Shown: positions 58,001 to 64,000 of the stretch, piece after piece
Layout: each line of letters begins with the position of its first letter
Numbering within the stretch: position 1 is the first letter of the stretch
From: Metarhizium brunneum
Lineage: Eukaryota; Ascomycota; Sordariomycetes; Hypocreales; Clavicipitaceae
Length of the DNA stretch: 64,000 nucleotides
NCBI RefSeq assembly: GCF_013426205.1
Contig: NC_089422.1
Span: 1,922,001-1,986,000, forward strand
Reading direction: 5' to 3'
Notes under the pieces: generated by a model
The model's input: the letters and a program-made list of their open reading frames with translations, nothing else
What the model was told of the DNA's origin: nothing
The model's database searches: none
Translations under genes and position numbers: made by a program

Positions 58001-58681
58001 AAACACGTATGCCCGGGGAAGTATCGCATGAATGCCATGCGCCATGCATGTGGAGTCGTTACCAGCGCATAGAAACGTTTCGACACCAAAGCCACGGCGG
58101 CATGGGAATCAGGATGCAGATGTGATAATATGTGTGTCAGGATCTCTGCAACAGCTAGCGGTTAGCGCAAGAATACGTTGGCGGATGGCTGTTCTGCTGG
58201 ATGTGATGTAGCCGCATGATAGCAAGCATTTCTGTCGAGAAAACAAAACTCAAGTACGCAAAAACTAACCATTTGGGAAATCTGTCATTTGAGGGCCATC
58301 AGATGAGTCAGAGCGTCGAATGACCTTGAACCCTAGAGCTTGCCTCGGAGTAGGCGGCGTAAGGGCGTTTTCATAGTCTGAAACTCTCTGACCGGCAGTG
58401 ATAGGGCGATTTCGACTTGTTTTGGGCTTCCCGTGAAGACTCAATCCACGCAGTTTCTCGTCGAGCTTATCAGCATCGACTGCATCGCGAGGTTCACGGT
58501 CAAGGTCCGACACAGAATGCGGCGAGGCGCTGTGTGAGCCACAGCTAGAGCTTGCGGAGCGGACTTGACGGATGTCGCTGGGCCCATGGTGAAGAAAGCC
58601 ATGCTGAGGGGATGAGCTTGGAGCTGGGGTGTTGTTGGACTGGCAAATCTGTTCTGAGGACTCGGACGGCTGTCGTTGCAT
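55057..58681 (-). CDS. F-box/WD-repeat protein with C-terminal ubiquitin-interacting motifs (Ufo1-like)
   Basis: Exons 58270-58681 and 55057-58145, joined by a 124-base intron (donor GTTAGT, acceptor TGCAG), give about 1166 residues. The F-box is split by the intron: MTDFPN then EILTHILSHLHPDSHAAVAL and VSKRFYALVTTPHAWRMAF, at about residues 132-175. Degenerate WD blades follow, for example ICSLWIAKSPAVPAA, LLAIGTDTGIITVWNARDE and ALYLVHGGSDGLVQAWDP. Near the C terminus are two UIM-like segments, ESEFEQQIQQAIRLSLLEG and DEDLALAMSLSMQEQQ. F-box plus WD plus UIM is the architecture of yeast Ufo1, an SCF substrate receptor. The targets here are unknown. The start at 58681 is the best ATG after the upstream hydrophobic frame; an ATG at 58927 is possible but unlikely. 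Confidence 0.85.
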
Positions 58682-61600
58682 ATAGCTAAGCGCGGAGAGA
58701 GAGGTGCGACGAGTGTTTTGGCTGTGCACGATGTCTTGCACAGTCCGTGGGAAAGAATCGACCAGGAGCTTTGGAGGCGATGGAGAGAGTTGACAGATGA
58801 AAACCAATTGAACGGGATGATTGATATGGTCTTGTGCGTGATGGGCCGCGATAAGCAAGAATTGTGTCAAGCAGAAAAGTACTATGGCCTTGCTCATGAC
58901 GCGACTGTCCTGACACCACGAATGCAAGTGCTTATTTTGCCGGTGTAACTCCGAAAAGGGGCAAACGATGGAGCAAGCTCTCTAAACTCCACATCCAACG
59001 TTCCCACGTCGCCAACGCGACGCATGTCAGTTCGAATATACACCACGGTCCATATTTCACTCCCTCCGCTTTGCTGGTTATATTCATTCTTACATCAGCG
59101 TCATGGCATTACTGTATTATGACGAGGCGAATGCCCTGCGCATCTGCGACTGAAATCACAACCCTCGTGACTTGACCGCCTCTTGTTAGTTCTCGCTACC
59201 CTTCCGTGCCCAATTTTGTCTCGCGTTAAGACAGCAAATGAAATCATGTTTCTGGCAGTCCCCATGCTATCTATCTCTCTGTGTGTACTTATCCTACCTG
59301 GTACCAAGGCCCTCACTACACTGACGCCGTGGATGTCGCATCGATCGGCTTACTTGTGACGCGGGCAAGTGTTGTACCGGATTTCTACAGTACTTATGAC
59401 ATGTGTCTCTCTTTTTTAAACCCGCCCTTGGCGGCACGTCTGCTAATTCTGATCCATGGCTTGTATGGCTGCACATCAATATTTCCCGTGAAATACAGAA
59501 GACATGGGCTGCCTGGCTATTCTTAAGTCTTCGATATCGTGTGGGCTAACAGGCCAGGCGCACGCATTTGTTTTGTTGCGCGTGGTGTAAGTAAGGGTAT
59601 CCCTGCAAGATAAAAAAGAACACCTGCCATGTGGCATTAAGATGTGGTCTGGATCGGCACCCAGATGTCCGGTATCAGGAGGCATGAAATTATCAACGCT
59701 GTCAGACTGATGGCCTCTTGGAAAGTCGTGGCACGGCTTGTTGGGGCGACAGGGAGACAACAGACGAATGAAACTCTTTGTGCTGCCTGGCTGCTCAGAG
59801 CTACCTTTTTTTTTGTTTTCATCGTCAGCTACTAATTATCGTAGTCTTAGTGAATTATCCTCAGGCTACGACAAAATACCATTGATCCACGAAGCCGAGT
59901 TCCCCGGTATCATGAAGTCGTTGCGGAAATACTTATCAATCATCGCGAATACCGTACCGAAGATATTCGCATCTCTTTGCCAAGCTTCAGCCACCTTGTG
60001 TTACTTGGCCAGCCGGTCCGCAGCAACGGAACACACCGGTCAAGCTTTCAGCACCGACACTCGAGTAAGTTAGACATAAAGAATATGCCCTTTAGGCGGT
60101 GTGAGAGAGTGCAGGGTGTGTCGTCTATCTGGAGCTCCAGACCCGGCCAAATGTCTAATGTCTTGGACGAGAACCGCCTGGTTGGGACTTGGGAACCGGA
60201 TCCCGGTTTCGGGTCGCCACTTTGCCAGCTTCCTGGACCCTATCCCATGAATGAGCTGTTGCGTTATTGCATAGTCAAGGCCCCATAGTGCGTTGGCGCC
60301 TTGGTTCTCTTTAGTAGGCTGCAATTTATTTATTTTTCAACTCACAAGATGCAACCGTGCAGAGGGTGCGTAGATTGGCTGTTTAATCACGAGAGACAAG
60401 TGGAGGGAACTACTTGTGGCTCGATAGGAATGCACTGACCCAGCCAGCACTCTCAAAAAAAAAAGCTATGAATCAAGGGTTCTAGTGCGGAGGTCATGAA
60501 GACTGAGTTGCCGCGGTCTTGTCAGGTAGACTTTCTCTGCTCTGCAAATGCTGCCTCAGACCTCGTGCGTGAGCCTACGGAGTAGACTGGTGTTCCGACT
60601 TTCTGGTCAGTGATGGTGACTGGGCCACAATGGCAGCGCGGTGACGACATATTCACCAGTTGGTGGGTCCTGTTCTTCACTGTGCCGTCGCTGGAGTCAG
60701 GTTCGTCCGCTCAGAAACCTGGAAAGTGCCCTCCCTGTTCCCTGGATCATGCATGTTGCCCAGTGGGTGGGTTGCATTTGCTTGCCTGTGCGTCACTGAC
60801 GAACGATATTAATGTATGCGGAGCTGGGAGTCAAGGACAGCTTCCCAGAGCCAACAAAGGAAAAACAGGGCAAATAATGCCCGCACCAAGTACAAGCATA
60901 ACATGGCAACATCGGCTGTGTCCAGAAGAAGGGAAGGAAGCTGCTGACGTCCAGTGTACGAGGACTCCCGTTTGCCTATGGTCTAACAGCACGCACTCTC
61001 CGGGATACAAAGCCAGAGCTTGTCGAGGACGGATTACGATCAAAGCATCAAGGCTGAAGTGACAGGTTTCATCCAAGTCCGTGCTATCCATGTTTGGAAG
61101 GGACAATGATATGTCGATTGTGGCCGATCCCAGTCGCATCTCATAACTCGGCGCAGCACTCTACTGACCTGCATGCCTCCACGGACCTTTGACGCGGCAA
61201 CTCATGGCTTTTCTTGATATCGACTTGCAGGTGCTGCTCAAGCCAACGATACGGGGGTATTTATTCCTTCTTCAGTCGGAAAATGTGTTTGTGAATAACC
61301 TTGAATTCTGTAAGGACACGCCCTGACAGCCGTGGGATGGAGCGGGCGGAAGCATTTCGTGACGGGATTTGATGAATACCCTGTGGACTAGCAGCAAAGT
61401 GGTGGTCCATCCCGAATCAACATCTAACTTATACCACTGAGGACTGGAAAATACACCAAATTTTCGTTTGGACAAATCGCCTGCCGCTATCAAGGCAAAT
61501 TGCCGAGAGCGCGGTACGTCAGCGCCACCCGCCGAGTACGTTTTGGGCGGCAATAGGTTCTCACCGGCGCAGTGGTATCCAGGTGAAATCCGTCCACCGA

Positions 61601-64000
61601 CAAGGCAGTCAGCGACTCAAACATCATGGGCCACTACTAGGGATGTGGCATTCTGTATCTTCCATAAAAGCGGTTGAAACCGGCCGAGGTGGAATAGACA
61701 TTGCTGCAAGGCAAGTTTTGAGAGGCACGCCCGCAATGTTGCATCATGACCACGTCCAGACAAACGGTTCGGGCCTTTTGAAGCTGGATGCGAAAGTCAC
61801 GCCGTAATAATGCACAACCATGGCAATGCAATTGAGGCAATTGAGGCAATGGGGCCACATGCCCAAAGGCTGTGGTGCAGGAGAAATGTAGGGCCCTGCT
61901 GGTGAGAATTGATACATCAGATTTTGGCACCCAGCATCGCGTGGTGGTCGGGAGCTATTTCAGTCGTTGAGACATCAGGCACCCCAGCCCGTCAACGTGG
62001 AGTCTGCCCAGGACCCCGTAATCCTAATCCCCGACCCGTACGGAGTACTGTGCTGAAATACTAGTATTCCGTACTCGGTACGAATACATGCAGAACACGG
62101 AGCACGGAGTAATTGTGCGCGATCGGACGCTCGGTCGTTCGGTCCTGACTTATGCGGGGATATGGCAAGCTGTACGGAGCACTCCGTAATCCATAGCATT
62201 AATAATGATGCATTGGAAGCGGCTTTGGTTCCGTTGGCCCTGCTAATGGTAACCATTTCGTTTGCGAAGCTTGTCCCTCGAGTCGGCAACCACCAGGAGC
62301 GAACAAAGCCATCGGCCAGAAGGCGGCTTGAGCGTCGAAGATTTGGAAGCACGAGGCAACCTGATGAAATTTGACGAGGCCCGGAGTAATGAAACACAGG
62401 CTTTAGTGTTGGCTGAGGGACATGCAGGCCGTCTGATCTCAAGTTGACTGACTGCCCTGAACGGCGGTAGACAAGAAGCGAAGCGACAAGTGATTAAACT
62501 GTCAGCGAATTCCGTACCAAGTACTCCGTACATGGCTTGCGTCCAGAGTTTGATGAGATGGAGGCGTTGAGGAAATAATGATGCAAAAGAGCAGGCACCA
62601 AGCTCCGACTCTGGATGGCTCCTTCCGCATCTGTAACAGGATACTACACTATGGCGCTTGAGTTTTCGTAGCCGAGTATAGCGCTACGGGAGTGTGGAGT
62701 ACCCGGAAAGTAGCGCACGTAGGCGGGTCGTAAGCTACGGTACGGAATTATATTTTTGAAGTACGCCAGAGGTAGGTACCTCCCGACGCAGCATCTGCCA
62801 AAGGTGCTCCGTACTAAGTAGAATATTTGGGGTTCTCCTTCCTTCGGTCCAGACGATGGCTTCTGGTGGCGTCGACTAACCTCCAGGGCCGCCGTCAGCG
62901 CTGAAGTCTGTCGTCTCAGGTTTTTCTTTCTGCCCGCCGTAATACACCATTGGCATGTTGTGCTTGACGCCTCTCACCGTTGAGCACATACATTTCTCAT
63001 GCATTCCAATCACGGATCCCGTATTCTACGCATACGATGCAAAAAAACATACATACAATGCATACGACACGGTGCTCTCGCTAGCCCCCCATACTGTGCG
63101 ACTTTCTTACAGTACAGCAGATGTCTCTACAGCTTCACGAGTCGCTTTACAAGTCACCATGTGTTGAGCAGGCCATGCATCGTTCGTGACAGCCCCCCTG
63201 CATCGCTGCCCGTCCCTCATCTCTCTCCCCGTCTCGGCTGTCCAAAAGCAACAACCGGATGAATTGCGGCATCCTGACAATGCACCGCTGCGGGCTGGGA
63301 CTGCAAAGGCTATTGGCACCAGACTGTCGGTTGCTCCCTCTCCACCAACGACAGGAAAGCAGCATCCCCCCTCTACCTGGCTAGTACATACATTGATATT
63401 GCTTGAACGAATAGATGAGAGATGGGGCGTTTGGGCCGGTGGCCTGATGGATCCTGGCGGGCTTGCCAGCACATCCCTCTCGGACCAGTTGACGACTCTG
63501 TGCAGAGGACTGCAGTAGTAGCTCCGTCCCAGCGGTACCAATGGCACGAGACATCGAATCCCAGAATCTCGGGCCCAAAGACAAGCTATTGTACGGAGTA
63601 CTAGCTAGACGGCTGGCCCACACACCCGGACAGCGTCCGTCTCCGATGCTCTGGTTGGGTCCATCCCTGCTCTCCCAGGGCGGCCGATGGGAGAGATGAA
63701 GCACGGCGTCGATGGCGTAACGACGCAGAAGGGCACAGCTGGACAAGACGCTTGGCCCTGCCGCTGCGAGCAACAGATGGTGTCGTATGCCGTCGCCCTC
63801 AGACAAGGCTCCTCATTCCTGGAAAGGCGAAGGCCTCTCGCGGATGGTCTTGTTGGCTTGGGATTTGGCGTTGGCCTTGGGACGCCAGGCTCTTTCTTCT
63901 CTCCAGGCAGATACAACATAGATTGGTCTCCGCTCTCTTTCCTTCTCCCCACCACCATTCCGTGACCCTGGCGCTGCCGCCCGTCATCAAACGACCAACA
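58682..64000. other. 5.3-kb gene-poor right end
   Basis: No supportable gene. Copies of the TACTCCGTA word recur from 60575 to 63602, densest at 62035-62185 and 62505-62820. Frames such as 60610-61062, 61975-62442 and 63107-63547 have no domain or splice signals. An ACAT-type scrap lies near 63048-63056. The last 300 bases may be a promoter of a gene beyond the edge, but nothing decisive is seen. Confidence 0.45.

Noticed and set aside
60610..61062. 150-codon cysteine-containing frame
   Set aside because: No leader peptide, no cysteine pattern of a known family and no splice signals.
1..64000. tRNA, rRNA, CRISPR array or a polyketide/peptide synthase cluster
   Set aside because: No cloverleaf with A and B boxes, no rRNA core, no regularly spaced repeats and no megasynthase domains were seen by eye; a covariance-model scan would settle the RNA question.

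Overview
The window is nuclear DNA of a filamentous ascomycete, most likely a sordariomycete of the Hypocreales type. The reasons are short 48-136 nt GT-AG introns in most genes, fungal-only families, solo LTRs with RIP-like C-to-T decay, and an arginine attenuator peptide upstream ORF in front of arg-2/CPA1. The order is inferred from sequence character only, not from any search. Gene models below were built by hand, by joining reading frames across GT-AG (once GC-AG) introns until the family alignment and codon phase agreed.

Layout. 1-7 kb: the 5' end of a short-chain dehydrogenase leaves the left edge; short interstitial telomeric repeats follow; then phosphoserine aminotransferase and a divergent pair of an MFS transporter and a polyol-type zinc dehydrogenase. 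7-12.8 kb: a gene-poor, AT-richer island with three solo LTRs, two with perfect 5-bp target duplications. 12.8-24.3 kb: an orphan membrane protein, a secreted carboxylesterase, an amidohydrolase, a tiny secreted peptide, an NmrA-like protein and a relic of a monocarboxylate transporter.

24.7-44.3 kb: a dense housekeeping block. It holds an Acinus-like SAP/RRM protein, arginine-pathway carbamoyl-phosphate synthase small subunit with its spliced leader peptide, ETF beta, an Arf GTPase-activating protein, an Sbp1-like RRM-RGG-RRM protein, the diflavin reductase Tah18 and a membrane-anchored pepsin-fold protein whose first catalytic motif is lost. Three very small intron-containing genes sit between these, too short for ordinary ORF cut-offs.

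44.3-64 kb: long intergenic stretches rich in the word TACTCCGTA and its reverse complement. They surround a GPI-anchored, repeat-containing surface protein and an F-box/WD/UIM protein with the architecture of yeast Ufo1. The genes do not form one pathway. The clearest functional links are the divergent transporter/dehydrogenase pair and the attenuator peptide controlling arg-2. No biosynthetic core enzyme, tRNA, rRNA or CRISPR array was recognised.
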